Notes: generated from the sequence alone by a model not told the origin. Shown: positions 25,185 through 34,321, counted from the first letter of the stretch. The stretch: 39,582 nt of DNA from an uncultured Bacteroidales bacterium (GCA_945921355.1 CAMEKM010000011.1:1-39582), one strand, 5' to 3'. A program made the numbers and translations.

Positions 25185-27356
25185 ATGAACAGACGGTTTC
25201 TCATATGGCTTTTCGCACTCTCGTGCTTGGCAGCATTCTCTCAAAACAATGCCGCCGATAGCCTTATCGCCTCATCGCCTCATCGCCTGATAGCCTCATC
25301 GCCCGATAGCCTCATCGCCCGTTATATCGACTTAGATGAGTACACCATCACCGCTCGCATCAAAGAGAAGGATATCATTATCCCTCAGACACTTAGCGGC
25401 GTACAACTCAAGAAGATGAATGCCCTCAGCGTAGCCGACGCCATCCGCTATTTCTCAGGCGTACAGATCAAAGATTATGGTGGTGTGGGCGGTATCAAAA
25501 CCGTGAATATCCGCAGCATGGGCACCAATCACATGGGCGTGTATTACAATGGCGTACAACTTGGCAATGCACAAAACGGACAAATCGACCTCGGCAAATA
25601 TTCACTCGAAAACATCGAAGAGATCCAACTCTACAACGGTCAGAAATCCGACATCTGGCAGTCGGCGCGCGAGTTTGGTGCTGCGGGAAGTATCTACCTC
25701 ACCACTCGCCGTCCGCGTTTCGAGGCAGGCAAGGCTTTCAACGTGAAAGCGCAGATGCGTGCAGGCAGTTTTGCGCTTATCAATCCGAGTCTGCTGTTCG
25801 ATATCCGTCTCAGCGAAACGATGTCCATCACGGCGAATGCCGAACTCGTTTCCTCCGATGGCAAGTATCCTTTCCGCTATCGCCGCGTCACTCCGTCGGG
25901 CGAAGTGGCATACGACACTACCGCCATCCGCCAGAATGGCGACATCAACGCCATCCGCGTGGAAGCCGCTGTCAATCACTACTATAGCAACACGGGCTTC
26001 TGGAAACTGCAACTCTATCACTACAACTCCGAGCGCGGTGTGCCGGGTGCGATTGTGAATAATGTATGGCGCAATGGCGAACGCCTATGGGACCGCAACT
26101 CCTTCGTGCAAGCCACTTGGCAAGACGAGTTTTTCAACCGCTGGTCGGTGCGAGCGAACATGAAGTACGCCAACGACTATACGCGCTATATCAACAACGA
26201 TGACAAACTCATCCGCGTGGAGAACCAATACCTGCAACAGGAGTTCTACTTCACCATGGCGCACAAAGTGCGAATCTTCGACTGGTGGGATGTCAGTGCA
26301 GCATACGATGTGCAGTACAACCAACTCAGCATGTTCCTCGACGCGCACCGTTGGACACATTGGCTCAGCGCAGCCACCGCTATCAACATAAAGAACTACC
26401 TGCGCCTACAAGCCAGCGTATTAGGGACTTTTGTCAATGATGCGCAATCAACCAATAACGGCGAAGCCTATCAACGCGAAGCCATTAACGCGAAGCCATC
26501 AACGCTTGCAGAGCAAGCCACTAACGCGAGCACAGCGAGCATAAAATGGACTCCCGCTTTGTTCCTCTCCTACCGCCCTACTCAGCTCGTTGACCTCCGC
26601 CTCAATGCTTTCTACAAACAGAGCTACCGCTATCCCACGTTCAACGACCTCTACTATACCGACATGGGCAACGCCTACCTCAAACCCGAGTTGGCAAAGC
26701 AGCATAATGTGGGTTTGAGTTTCACGCAGCCCTTCCGCATCGCCGAGAAACGCGGTTCGGAGTTCCGCATCAATGCCGATTACTACTACAACCGCATTTC
26801 CAATAAGATTATCGCCTATCCTAAAGGGCAACAGTTCCGTTGGACGATGCTCAACCTCGGATTGGTCAAAATCAACGGTTTAGACGTCAATGCGCAACTG
26901 CATCTTGTCTTGCCGATGGACTTCTATCTCACGGCCAAAGCGCAATATACCTACCAAACGGCGATTGATGTTACCGACCCCAACGACACCTATTATGGCG
27001 ACCAGATACCTTATATCCCATGGCATTCGGGTAGTGCAGTGGGTATGTTTGGTTGGCAAAACGACTGGCAGCAGTATGGCTTGAACTACAGTTTCATTTA
27101 TGTTGGCGAACGCTACAACCAACAGGAGAACATCATTTATAACTATACCCAACCTTGGTACACCCACGACTTGAGTGTATTCGGAGAATGGGAGTTTGGA
27201 GCCAAGAGCAAGGAATCAAGAACCAAGACGAAACACCCAATAAGTCTCCGCGTAGCATTGGATGTAAATAACCTGTTATCACAAGATTACGATGTGATTA
27301 TCAATTACCCTATGCCCAAACGCAACTACAAGTGCACCGTAAGCATCACCTACTAA
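25185..27356 (+). CDS. btuB: TonB-dependent receptor, BtuB-type cobalamin transporter
   Basis: This 723-residue outer-membrane receptor probably imports cobalamin or other corrinoids with TonB-ExbBD energy. It has a signal peptide (residues 1-20, ending AAFSQ). A repeat-encoded linker (26-45) and a short TonB-box-like region (DEYTITA) follow. The plug (about 65-170) includes IRSMGTNHMGVYYNGVQLG and SLENIEEIQLYNGQ. A 22-strand barrel ends in the aromatic-rich YKCTVSITY. The upstream cobalamin riboswitch makes the substrate assignment strong. A Ser/Ala/Asn-rich loop at about 424-453 is repeat-encoded and probably extracellular, and a Lys-rich turn (AKSKESRTKTKHP) near the end is also repeat-like. 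The gene has higher GC than the island downstream. No other B12 genes follow before the defence island. Confidence 0.92.
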   Translation: MNRRFLIWLFALSCLAAFSQNNAADSLIASSPHRLIASSPDSLIARYIDLDEYTITARIKEKDIIIPQTLSGVQLKKMNALSVADAIRYFSGVQIKDYGGVGGIKTVNIRSMGTNHMGVYYNGVQLGNAQNGQIDLGKYSLENIEEIQLYNGQKSDIWQSAREFGAAGSIYLTTRRPRFEAGKAFNVKAQMRAGSFALINPSLLFDIRLSETMSITANAELVSSDGKYPFRYRRVTPSGEVAYDTTAIRQNGDINAIRVEAAVNHYYSNTGFWKLQLYHYNSERGVPGAIVNNVWRNGERLWDRNSFVQATWQDEFFNRWSVRANMKYANDYTRYINNDDKLIRVENQYLQQEFYFTMAHKVRIFDWWDVSAAYDVQYNQLSMFLDAHRWTHWLSAATAINIKNYLRLQASVLGTFVNDAQSTNNGEAYQREAINAKPSTLAEQATNASTASIKWTPALFLSYRPTQLVDLRLNAFYKQSYRYPTFNDLYYTDMGNAYLKPELAKQHNVGLSFTQPFRIAEKRGSEFRINADYYYNRISNKIIAYPKGQQFRWTMLNLGLVKINGLDVNAQLHLVLPMDFYLTAKAQYTYQTAIDVTDPNDTYYGDQIPYIPWHSGSAVGMFGWQNDWQQYGLNYSFIYVGERYNQQENIIYNYTQPWYTHDLSVFGEWEFGAKSKESRTKTKHPISLRVALDVNNLLSQDYDVIINYPMPKRNYKCTVSITY
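25253..25324. repeat. Octamer array at the btuB N-terminus, in frame
   Basis: From 25261 eight 8-mers run without gap: GCCTTATC, GCCTCATC twice, GCCTGATA, GCCTCATC, GCCCGATA, GCCTCATC, GCCCGTTA. Three units make 24 nt, so an 8-residue repeat (SLIASSPH, RLIASSPD, SLIA) results. It forms the linker just after the signal peptide. Confidence 0.93.
26453..26540. repeat. 14-15-bp array in a btuB loop, in frame
   Basis: The block AACGCGAAGCC and variants recur about every 14-15 bp, then decay to GCAAGCCACTAACGCGAGC. The peptide (GEAYQREAINAKPSTLAEQA onward) is low-complexity and sits between two barrel strands. Confidence 0.8.
27203..27244. repeat. Degenerate heptamer array near the btuB 3' end
   Basis: The units are CAAGAGC, AAGGAAT, CAAGAAC, CAAGACG, AAACACC and CAATAAG. 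They encode a Lys/Ser/Thr-rich turn between two late barrel strands, presumably periplasmic or extracellular. Confidence 0.6.
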
Positions 27357-27373
27357 ATCGTTTGTTTGCCACT

Positions 27374-27645
27374 TGATAGGCGCGACCCGATCATTGTATG
27401 CTTTCTCACTTTTCTTTGTTCATTACTCCCGAATAGTATTCGGGTACTTTTCCTCTTAAAAAGGCTTTTTGTTAAGTGAAGGAGTGCGACGGAACGCACT
27501 CCGAGTATTGCGCCCGAAGAGTCCCCACTTTGAGGGTTAAGCGCAATACATAGAATGGCGCGACCCTTGCGGTCACGCAGCCGTACGGCTATAGGGTAGT
27601 GCCGTACAGGGTAGGCACGACCGCCAATTGTATGACATGTTGACA
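27374..27645. other. Non-coding block dense in hairpins, ends in direct repeats
   Basis: AGGCGCGACC followed by ATTGTATG (27376-27401) recurs in altered form as AGGCACGACC followed by ATTGTATG (27614-27637). Between them lie CCCGAATA-G-TATTCGGG (27428-27444), GGAGTGCG with CGCACTCC (27481-27488, 27495-27502) and GTATTGCGC with GCGCAATAC (27505-27513, 27541-27549). A GACC-GGTC stem (27562-27574) and GCCGTACGGC (27580-27589) follow. It could be a small non-autonomous element, a structured RNA or a cluster of repeats. A 97-codon minus frame here looks spurious. Confidence 0.55.
27408..27455. repeat. Hairpin repeat, copy 1 of 2 (copy 2 at 27879-27925)
   Basis: Copy 1 has a T-rich lead, TTCATTACTCCCGAATA, then TATTCGGGTA and a T tract. 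Copy 2 has TTTATTCTCCCGAATGGT and ATTCGGGTATTCC. Both centre on a CCCGAAT/ATTCGGG palindrome. Copy 1 lies 52 nt after the btuB stop and may act as its terminator. Confidence 0.7.
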
Positions 27646-27706
27646 AAAGTACTTTTTGTTAAGATAAACTTCCTTTGTTCTTAAGATATATGTCTCGTGT
27701 CAAAGA

Positions 27707-27883
27707 CCAAGGACGAACCAAAGACGAACCAAGGAACTACCAAAGAACTCCCAACCGCAAAAAGTGCGTTTTATTAATATTGCTGTTTCTTAATATCGCT
27801 TTCCAAAAAGATCATCTCTATTCCTAAAAAAGTTGTCTCCCTTCCTAAAAAGGTTGACTCGTTTCCTAAAAATGTTTCCTTTC
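27707..27883. repeat. 11-bp and 21-bp arrays upstream of the defence operon
   Basis: Four 11-mers (CCAAGGACGAA, CCAAAGACGAA, CCAAGGAACTA, CCAAAGAACTC) run from 27707 to 27750. Four 20-21-bp units, each beginning TTCC(T)AAAAA, start at 27801, 27821, 27842 and 27863. A CACCTCT pair follows at 27920-27933 and a GCTCG/CGAGC hairpin at 27942-27957. With the hairpin block above, the 675-bp gap 27357-28030 is non-coding. Confidence 0.85.
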
Positions 27884-28030
27884 TATGTTTATTCTCCCGA
27901 ATGGTATTCGGGTATTCCTCACCTCTCACCTCTAAACTGTAGCTCGCCCCCACGAGCGTCCTCTAAACTAACACTCTGTGCCACTCCCCTACACCCTACC
28001 CCAGAAAAATCGCCCCAAAACTGCATTTTT

Positions 28031-28062
28031 CTTGCATATCTCAAAAAAAAAGTGTATCTTTG
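28031..28062 (+). promoter_or_regulatory. Promoter of the type III restriction operon
   Basis: CTTG (28031-28034) and TATCTTTG (28055-28062) are separated by 20 nt. The ATG of the first gene follows 20 nt after the -7 box. No other promoter of this type was seen up to 39463, so the six genes may form one transcript. Confidence 0.85.
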
Positions 28063-28082
28063 CGCCCAAATATATAACAATT

Positions 28083-29150
28083 ATGGATAACTTAAAATTT
28101 ATACCATTTTCAGACATTGACTTATCAGACACTTTCTTCGATTCTTTGCGTGCTAATTATGAAGGATTTGATGCTTGGTTTCAAAGTAAAGCGATCTCAG
28201 GAGCTGAAGCTCTTGTTTATTATGAAAAGTCCACATTGTTAGATTTCCTGTACCTAAAAGATGAGGATGAAGAGTTGCAATTGGATAATATATCGTTGCC
28301 CAAAAGAAAACGCTTGAAAGTTGGAACTTTCAAAATAGAGCGTAGAGGAACGAATCGAGGGGAACGTTTTATAAAAAGGATTTTGGATTTTGCGATCCAA
28401 CATTCTTTTCCTGAAGTATATGTTACCATGTTTGATGACACGAATGAATTATTACATTTACGTCATTTCTTTGAGCAATATGGCTTTGTAGAAGTGGGTA
28501 GAAAATCACATAATAATGGACGAAGCGAAGCTGTTCTTTTGCGAGATATGACCGCTTTTACAAATAATATCATACAAGACTATCCGCATATTAATCGAAC
28601 ACAAGGAAATAAATATTTACTGGCTATTAGACCCGAATATCATACCAAGTTGTTTCCTGATTCAATCTTAAATAATGAGCATTATGATTGTTTGGAAGAT
28701 GTAGGTCCTACGAACAGCATTAATAAGATTTATATTTGTTGGATGGAAGGTACGCGCCAATTGAGACAGGGAGATAAAATTATCATCTATAGAACCTCAG
28801 ATCATCAAGGTCCTGCAGCATATCGCAGTGTTGCAACTTCTGTATGCACTGTTGTAGAGACAAAAACGATAGATGATTTTCAGAATGCTGATGAGTTTGT
28901 ACGGTATGCCAATAAGTATAGTGTATTTACGGAACGCGATTTAAGAGATTGGTATAATAGAAAATCTGATTTCATAGTCATCAAAATGCTATACAACCTG
29001 GCTTTTCAAAAGAAAGTAATTCGAAAAGACATCATTGACTATGCTGGTCTCTGCTCGGATGAGCGTTGGGGCATATTACCTCTTTCAGATCCGCAATTCA
29101 ATCAAATTTTAACATTAGGAAATGCAGATGGACGCTATTTTATCAATTAA
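28083..29150 (+). CDS. GNAT-like domain fused to a PUA/EVE-like domain
   Basis: This 355-residue protein has two parts. The N-terminal half (about 1-165) looks like a GNAT acetyltransferase: the acyl-CoA loop region RRGTNRGERFIKRILDFA (about 87-104) and the late strand block HFFEQYGFVEVGRK fit the family. The C-terminal half (about 175-355: KYLLAIRPEYHTKLFPDS, NKIYICWMEG, GDKIIIYRTSDH) resembles PUA-like/EVE domains, some of which read modified nucleotides. The function is unknown; its place at the head of a restriction operon suggests a sensor or accessory role. The start ATG 28083 is set by the promoter at 28055-28062. A longer frame to 27978 lies upstream of it. The gene end overlaps the ASCH gene by 23 nt. 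Confidence 0.72.
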   Translation: MDNLKFIPFSDIDLSDTFFDSLRANYEGFDAWFQSKAISGAEALVYYEKSTLLDFLYLKDEDEELQLDNISLPKRKRLKVGTFKIERRGTNRGERFIKRILDFAIQHSFPEVYVTMFDDTNELLHLRHFFEQYGFVEVGRKSHNNGRSEAVLLRDMTAFTNNIIQDYPHINRTQGNKYLLAIRPEYHTKLFPDSILNNEHYDCLEDVGPTNSINKIYICWMEGTRQLRQGDKIIIYRTSDHQGPAAYRSVATSVCTVVETKTIDDFQNADEFVRYANKYSVFTERDLRDWYNRKSDFIVIKMLYNLAFQKKVIRKDIIDYAGLCSDERWGILPLSDPQFNQILTLGNADGRYFIN

Positions 29151-29517
29151 ACCTATATATGCCAAGCAAATTTTGGCAGGAACCAAAAAAGTGGAATTTC
29201 GTAAAAGAAGTTTCAAAGAAAAAGTGCGGAGAGTATATATTTACGCCTCTGTTCCTGTCAAACAAATTGTAGGTTATTTTACATTTACAGAGATAGATGA
29301 AGATACACCTGCTAATTTATGGGAAAAGTATAAAGATGTTGGCGGTATTGCGAAAGAGGATTTCTTCAGTTATTATGCAAATAATGAAAGAGGTTGTGCT
29401 TTTGTAATAAACACTGTTACTTCTTTTAAACAGGGGAAAAATCCGAATGACTTTATTGACGATTTTGTCCCCCCTCAATCTTATGTGTATTTAGATTTCA
29501 ACTCTACTAAAGAATAA
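29128..29517 (+). CDS. ASCH (PUA-like) domain protein
   Basis: This 129-residue protein carries the ASCH hallmark GxKxxExR in AGTKKVEFRKRSF (about 17-29), preceded by LSIKPIYAKQIL and followed by VYIYASVPVKQIVGYFTF. The ASCH fold is related to PUA domains and is thought to bind RNA or nucleotides. Members occur next to GNAT proteins and in defence or stress loci. It overlaps the upstream gene, so translation is probably coupled, and it sits 27 nt before the restriction subunit. An ATG at 29122 would add two residues. The partner and ligand are unknown. Confidence 0.8.
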   Translation: MDAILSIKPIYAKQILAGTKKVEFRKRSFKEKVRRVYIYASVPVKQIVGYFTFTEIDEDTPANLWEKYKDVGGIAKEDFFSYYANNERGCAFVINTVTSFKQGKNPNDFIDDFVPPQSYVYLDFNSTKE

Positions 29518-29544
29518 GTTTGACGTGCAGAATATACAAAATAT

Positions 29545-32361
29545 ATGTTTTATCAATTAATTGAAAAAAAACGAAACGAATGGTTGGCTTCTAAAGAATG
29601 CACCATCACTGATTTGCTCCATTATATTGAGCTACGCGGTATGATGCGTGATGCGCAATTAGAAGCTATCAAAACTTACCTATTCATAAAAATTGCCTGC
29701 CAAAATCAACCATTGTGGCAGCTGTTTGTGAATGGATATTTCAACGACACAAATATTGATCAAATCGAATTAACTGAAGCAGCACGCCAAATCTTCAACA
29801 CCAACAAAGCGGCTGTTGCGCTATTTCAATACTCTCGCTTGAAGGACAAAGGTGGGAGACAGTTAGCACCGGAATTAGAGCAGTTTATCAAACAAAATGC
29901 CGATAAAATAGATTACGAGGCAGTATTCAAAAAGATATTTTACGATGTCACATATACGGACTATTTATTTAGTCTTCCAATGGGAGCTGGTAAAACCTAT
30001 TTGATGGCAGCGTTTATTTATTTGGATCTCTATTTTGCACAAATTGAGCCAGACAACAAGTGTTTTGCACACAACTTTATGGTAATGGCTCCGTCTGGTT
30101 TGAAATCTTCTATTGTACCTAGTCTAAAACACATCAAGGAGTTTGACCCCTCATGGATTATTCCAGAACCAACAGCAACTCAGCTGAAGAGGTTGATAAA
30201 GTTTGAAATCCTTGATGAACAAAAAACTGTTAATAAGAGCAACCGCATTAAGAATCCAAATGCTCAAAAAATTAACAATCATCAGCCATTGGAAAATTTA
30301 ATGGGCTTAGTCGCTATTACTAATGCCGAAAAAGTAATCTTAGACCGCTTGGCTGAAAATCAAGACACCTCCTTATTCAGTGATGATGAACTAAAAAGGA
30401 TGGTGTTGGCGAATGAATTACGCGAATTAATTGGCAAACTCCCAAATCTTGCCATCTATATTGATGAAGTACACCACGCTGCTGATGGAGAAATTAAACT
30501 GCGTCAAGTAGTCAATAAGTGGACGGAAAATCACACTTTCAATTCCGTGCTTGGTTTTTCTGGTACGCCCTACTTAGAAAGTGCAGAAAAGGTAGTTTTG
30601 TCGGACAACTTTTCTATCAAAAACACGGACCTATCCAATGTTGTATATTATTATCCGCTCATAAATGGAATAGGTAATTTCCTTAAAGTGCCAGATGTTA
30701 AATATGCAGATAACGATACGCACGTTATTGTCACAAATGGTGTCCAGGAGTTTTTTAATAAGTACAAAGATACTATCTATGCCAATGGTACGTGTGCCAA
30801 GTTGGCTATTTATTGCGGTCAGATTGAAACCTTAGAAGAAACTATCTATCCACTTGTTGCAGAGATTGTATCTTCGTATGGATTGAATCCTTCCGATACT
30901 ATTCTAAAGTATCATGGAGGCAATAAAGAATATCCACAACCCGAAGGAGCCGAAATATCATTTGCATCATTGGACACTTCTTTGTCAAGAATTCGAATAA
31001 TCCTTTTAGTACAGATAGGTAAAGAGGGATGGGACTGTAAAAGTCTAACAGGAGTCATACTTCCACAAAAAGGAGTTTGTCCTACCAATATGGTATTGCA
31101 GACTTCATGTCGTTGTTTGCGTCAGGTGGTTAAAGACAATACAGAGTCAGCCATTATCTGGCTCAACAAATTCAACGCTGATACTCTCAATAAACAATTG
31201 AAACAGCAACAGAATATTACGTTGCAAGAATTTGTACAAAAAGTTCCGTTGACAAGACCAACTATTGAAAGATTCTCGCGTATGGAGCGTATGCAAGTGC
31301 CACCGATTGACTTCTACCAACTAAAAGTGGGCTATGAAACACTTATCGTAGATGAGTCAAATGATCCTCACGCGCGTTTGCAAGATGAAGCAATAATCGT
31401 CAAAGCAGCACCTTCGCTTGCTCACCAACAGGACATGGAGGGTAAACACATCGCTTCGTTCGAACTGGAAACAAATGACGCAGAAGTTCCATCTTTCCAA
31501 TGGTGGTTGCAACAGATTGCCAAAGAGAGCTTCGGTACGCTTACGGTCGCACAACTCAAGACCTGCGAAATGGAACTACGTTCTATATACGACAAACTGA
31601 CGCCTAAACATAATCACCAGCGTATCCGTTCGCTCATACGTCAAGCATTTGCTCCGTTACGTGATTTCCATGTGACAGAAGAAGTGGTACCTCAACAGGC
31701 TACTTTGCTACAAATAGAGAAACTGATTTCGCCAATTGAAGATCATGGAAAGTATTATCCATCGCAGCAAGTGGTACAAGAAATCGTAAATTGGGATAAT
31801 CGTCCTACACAAGAAGAATTGAAGCCAGAAGTGATAGCCAAGATTGAGGAACTACAAGCAATGGGCATAGATGTCTCCACGCTCAAACCGCAGTCTGACC
31901 CTCATCCTGAGCGTTGTCAGACATACCACTATCTGCCATATCGTTTTGATAGTAAACTGGAAATTGATTATTTCTCTAAGGAAATACTACCGCTTATTCA
32001 TGGCAAAGCACTTGAACTTTATTTTAACGGTGATGACACACTCACTGAGTTTAAAATCAACTGCTATAAGAAGCACGGTACACAATGGCGATATATTGGA
32101 AAATATGTGCCCGACTTCCTCTTGCTCAGCAGAAAAGAAAACAATGAGATTGACAAAATCATCATTATAGAAACCAAAGGCGAAGGCTTTGCTGCTAAGT
32201 TTGCTGAACGCAGAGAATTTATGGAAACGGAATTTGTGCGCAAGAACAATGAGCAATTCGGATATAAGCGTTTTAACTTCCTATATCTTGAAGACACACT
32301 TTCTGCCGAACAACGCAGACAGAAGACCTTGGAGGCAATTAACGATTTCTTTAACTTGTAA
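29545..32361 (+). CDS. res: Type III restriction enzyme, Res subunit
   Basis: This 938-residue superfamily 2 helicase-nuclease, with Mod, cleaves DNA between unmethylated, oppositely oriented sites using ATP. Walker A is PMGAGKT (about 145-151) and the DEAH-type motif II reads IDEVHHA (about 306). Motif III is GFSGTPY, and motif VI is in TNMVLQTSCRCLRQV. The C-terminal nuclease has the PD...ExK set: PDFLLL (about 854) and IIETKGEGF (about 875). The length is typical and no frame break is seen. It precedes mod by 14 nt; the gene order res-mod is the reverse of the common mod-res. Confidence 0.94.
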   Translation: MFYQLIEKKRNEWLASKECTITDLLHYIELRGMMRDAQLEAIKTYLFIKIACQNQPLWQLFVNGYFNDTNIDQIELTEAARQIFNTNKAAVALFQYSRLKDKGGRQLAPELEQFIKQNADKIDYEAVFKKIFYDVTYTDYLFSLPMGAGKTYLMAAFIYLDLYFAQIEPDNKCFAHNFMVMAPSGLKSSIVPSLKHIKEFDPSWIIPEPTATQLKRLIKFEILDEQKTVNKSNRIKNPNAQKINNHQPLENLMGLVAITNAEKVILDRLAENQDTSLFSDDELKRMVLANELRELIGKLPNLAIYIDEVHHAADGEIKLRQVVNKWTENHTFNSVLGFSGTPYLESAEKVVLSDNFSIKNTDLSNVVYYYPLINGIGNFLKVPDVKYADNDTHVIVTNGVQEFFNKYKDTIYANGTCAKLAIYCGQIETLEETIYPLVAEIVSSYGLNPSDTILKYHGGNKEYPQPEGAEISFASLDTSLSRIRIILLVQIGKEGWDCKSLTGVILPQKGVCPTNMVLQTSCRCLRQVVKDNTESAIIWLNKFNADTLNKQLKQQQNITLQEFVQKVPLTRPTIERFSRMERMQVPPIDFYQLKVGYETLIVDESNDPHARLQDEAIIVKAAPSLAHQQDMEGKHIASFELETNDAEVPSFQWWLQQIAKESFGTLTVAQLKTCEMELRSIYDKLTPKHNHQRIRSLIRQAFAPLRDFHVTEEVVPQQATLLQIEKLISPIEDHGKYYPSQQVVQEIVNWDNRPTQEELKPEVIAKIEELQAMGIDVSTLKPQSDPHPERCQTYHYLPYRFDSKLEIDYFSKEILPLIHGKALELYFNGDDTLTEFKINCYKKHGTQWRYIGKYVPDFLLLSRKENNEIDKIIIIETKGEGFAAKFAERREFMETEFVRKNNEQFGYKRFNFLYLEDTLSAEQRRQKTLEAINDFFNL

Positions 32362-32375
32362 ATAATACATAAATT

Positions 32376-34301
32376 ATGGCTATAAAATATGTTCCTTACT
32401 TCCCAAACACATTGGAAGGACAAGCAATCTTAGACAACTTCGTACGTACCAAACGTGTATTACGTTACCGCGACAACGACCAAGTTATTGAGCGCATTGA
32501 ACGAGGTATGCCACTCTACGAGATGGAAACGGTAGAGCAGGTTGGAGAGAATCCAAAGAATAAAATCATTCGTGGTGAATGTCTCTCAGCATGTGCATAC
32601 CTTAAAGAGCATGGGATACAAGTGGACTTAGTGTATATTGACCCTCCTTTTGCTTCAGGTGCAGACTATGCCAAAAAAGTGTATATCCGTCGCAATCCTT
32701 TGGTAGCGAAAGCTATTGCACAAGCAGAAACTGAATTAGATATAGAAGATCTCAAAGCCTTTGAGGAAAAGATGTATGGTGACGTGTGGGATAAAGAGCG
32801 TTACCTCAACTGGATGTACGAGAACCTTATGGCTATCAAATCAGTAATGAGTGACACTGCAAGTATCTATGTGCATTTGGATTGGCATATCGGGCACTAT
32901 GTAAAGATTCTTATGGATGAAATTTTCGGAGAGGATAATTTTATTAATGAGATTGTATGGGCATACAAAGATATCGGGGCTAAAGCTGTTCCATATTTTA
33001 AACGCAAACATGATACAATTTTTATGTATCAAAAAAACAATTCAGAAAGAATTTTTAATATACAACGTCAACAACTATCACAAAGTACAATTGAAAGATT
33101 TGGAGATTATTTTGATGAAAATGGACATATTACATATCAATGGTTAAAAGATAATAATCCTGGCGTATTTGCAAAACTAAAAGGACATCCTACTGATTTG
33201 TCATTGCCATGGCTTGATAAGAATAATGGACAACCATTGTCAGATTGGTGGGATGATATCTCACCTTTGAAATCACACTTTGATGAGGCTGTAGATTATG
33301 CTACTCAAAAGCCAGAAGGGTTGTTGGAACGAATCATAAAGGCAAGTAGCAACGAAAGTATGATAGTTGCCGATTTCTTTGGTGGCAGTGGTGTGACGGC
33401 AGCAGTTGCGCATAAATTAAAACGCAACTTTATTCATAATGATATAGGAATCAACAGCATTCAAACAGTTAGAGACCGACTAATCGCCAACCAAGCAGAA
33501 TTTGAAGTGTTGGAAATTAAAGATGGTGTTTCTCTCTATCGTAATCCTGTTCAAACAATGGACAAACTGAAATCACTCATACCTGGATTGCGTAACGAAG
33601 ATGCATTAGACAAATTCTGGGAAGGTAGCATCGTGGATACCAAGCATGGTATGATGCCTGTTTACCTACCGAACTTGATGGATAGCACAACACGCTTGTT
33701 GGATAAACCATTGATGAATAGAATCATTCGCGAGGCTTTGCCCGATTTGCCTGAAGATACCAAACGAGTAATCGTGTATTACATAGACATTACTGATAAA
33801 GCAGAAATAGAGCAATTTATCAAAGAGCAAAATACACTAACTACTATTGAGATTGAACTGCGTGATTTAAAGCAAGTGTTGGATAATGTTGTAGTCGAAG
33901 ATGAAGCCGAATGGGAAGTTTGCGAAACCCACGACACTTTACTCGGAGGTTGGAAGGTTGCTATAAAGTCTTTCCATAGTGACCGTGTATTGCGTAAGAT
34001 ACAAGAAGTAAATCAAAAAGGCGAACAGCAAGCATTACACAAAGGAGCAAAGTTCAACCCTCTTAAAATAAGTGATGAAGGATTAGAAACTATTGAATGG
34101 TTAAGCTTGGATTGTACGAATGCCGACCCCAAGGCACCTTGGCATAGCGATGAAGAGATAAAAATTGACCGCAATGGCTTTGTTGTGCGTAATGGTATTA
34201 AGACGCAGGATTTCTGGGATGCAACTATCGCTTCTGAAGCTAAACCCCTCCGCCTCAAAATCCGCAACATATGCGGCGACGAGACGATTTATATATTGTA
34301 A
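32376..34301 (+). CDS. mod: Type III methyltransferase, Mod subunit
   Basis: This 641-residue DNA methyltransferase sets the specificity of the type III system and protects host sites, most likely by N6-adenine methylation. Catalytic motif IV is DLVYIDPPFASGADY (about 86-99). The SAM-binding motif I, VADFFGGSGVTAA (about 328-340), comes after it, the order of beta-class enzymes. The target recognition region lies between (about 110-320). This middle part is more AT-rich than the ends, as expected of exchangeable recognition domains. I see no long simple repeat of the kind that makes some mod genes phase-variable. The recognition sequence cannot be predicted by eye. Confidence 0.94.
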   Translation: MAIKYVPYFPNTLEGQAILDNFVRTKRVLRYRDNDQVIERIERGMPLYEMETVEQVGENPKNKIIRGECLSACAYLKEHGIQVDLVYIDPPFASGADYAKKVYIRRNPLVAKAIAQAETELDIEDLKAFEEKMYGDVWDKERYLNWMYENLMAIKSVMSDTASIYVHLDWHIGHYVKILMDEIFGEDNFINEIVWAYKDIGAKAVPYFKRKHDTIFMYQKNNSERIFNIQRQQLSQSTIERFGDYFDENGHITYQWLKDNNPGVFAKLKGHPTDLSLPWLDKNNGQPLSDWWDDISPLKSHFDEAVDYATQKPEGLLERIIKASSNESMIVADFFGGSGVTAAVAHKLKRNFIHNDIGINSIQTVRDRLIANQAEFEVLEIKDGVSLYRNPVQTMDKLKSLIPGLRNEDALDKFWEGSIVDTKHGMMPVYLPNLMDSTTRLLDKPLMNRIIREALPDLPEDTKRVIVYYIDITDKAEIEQFIKEQNTLTTIEIELRDLKQVLDNVVVEDEAEWEVCETHDTLLGGWKVAIKSFHSDRVLRKIQEVNQKGEQQALHKGAKFNPLKISDEGLETIEWLSLDCTNADPKAPWHSDEEIKIDRNGFVVRNGIKTQDFWDATIASEAKPLRLKIRNICGDETIYIL

Positions 34302-34321
34302 ACTGATTAAAATTATATACT

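Noticed and set aside
27353..27646. 97-codon minus frame between btuB and the island
   Set aside because: It is composed of inverted repeats and hairpins, with no promoter and no family resemblance.
27357..28082. Insertion sequence or integrase marking the island edge
   Set aside because: No transposase or integrase coding was found on either strand; only repeats and hairpins are present.
32376..34301. Phase variation of mod by a simple repeat
   Set aside because: Only short A tracts (about 7) are present; no long homopolymer or tetra/pentanucleotide tract was seen.
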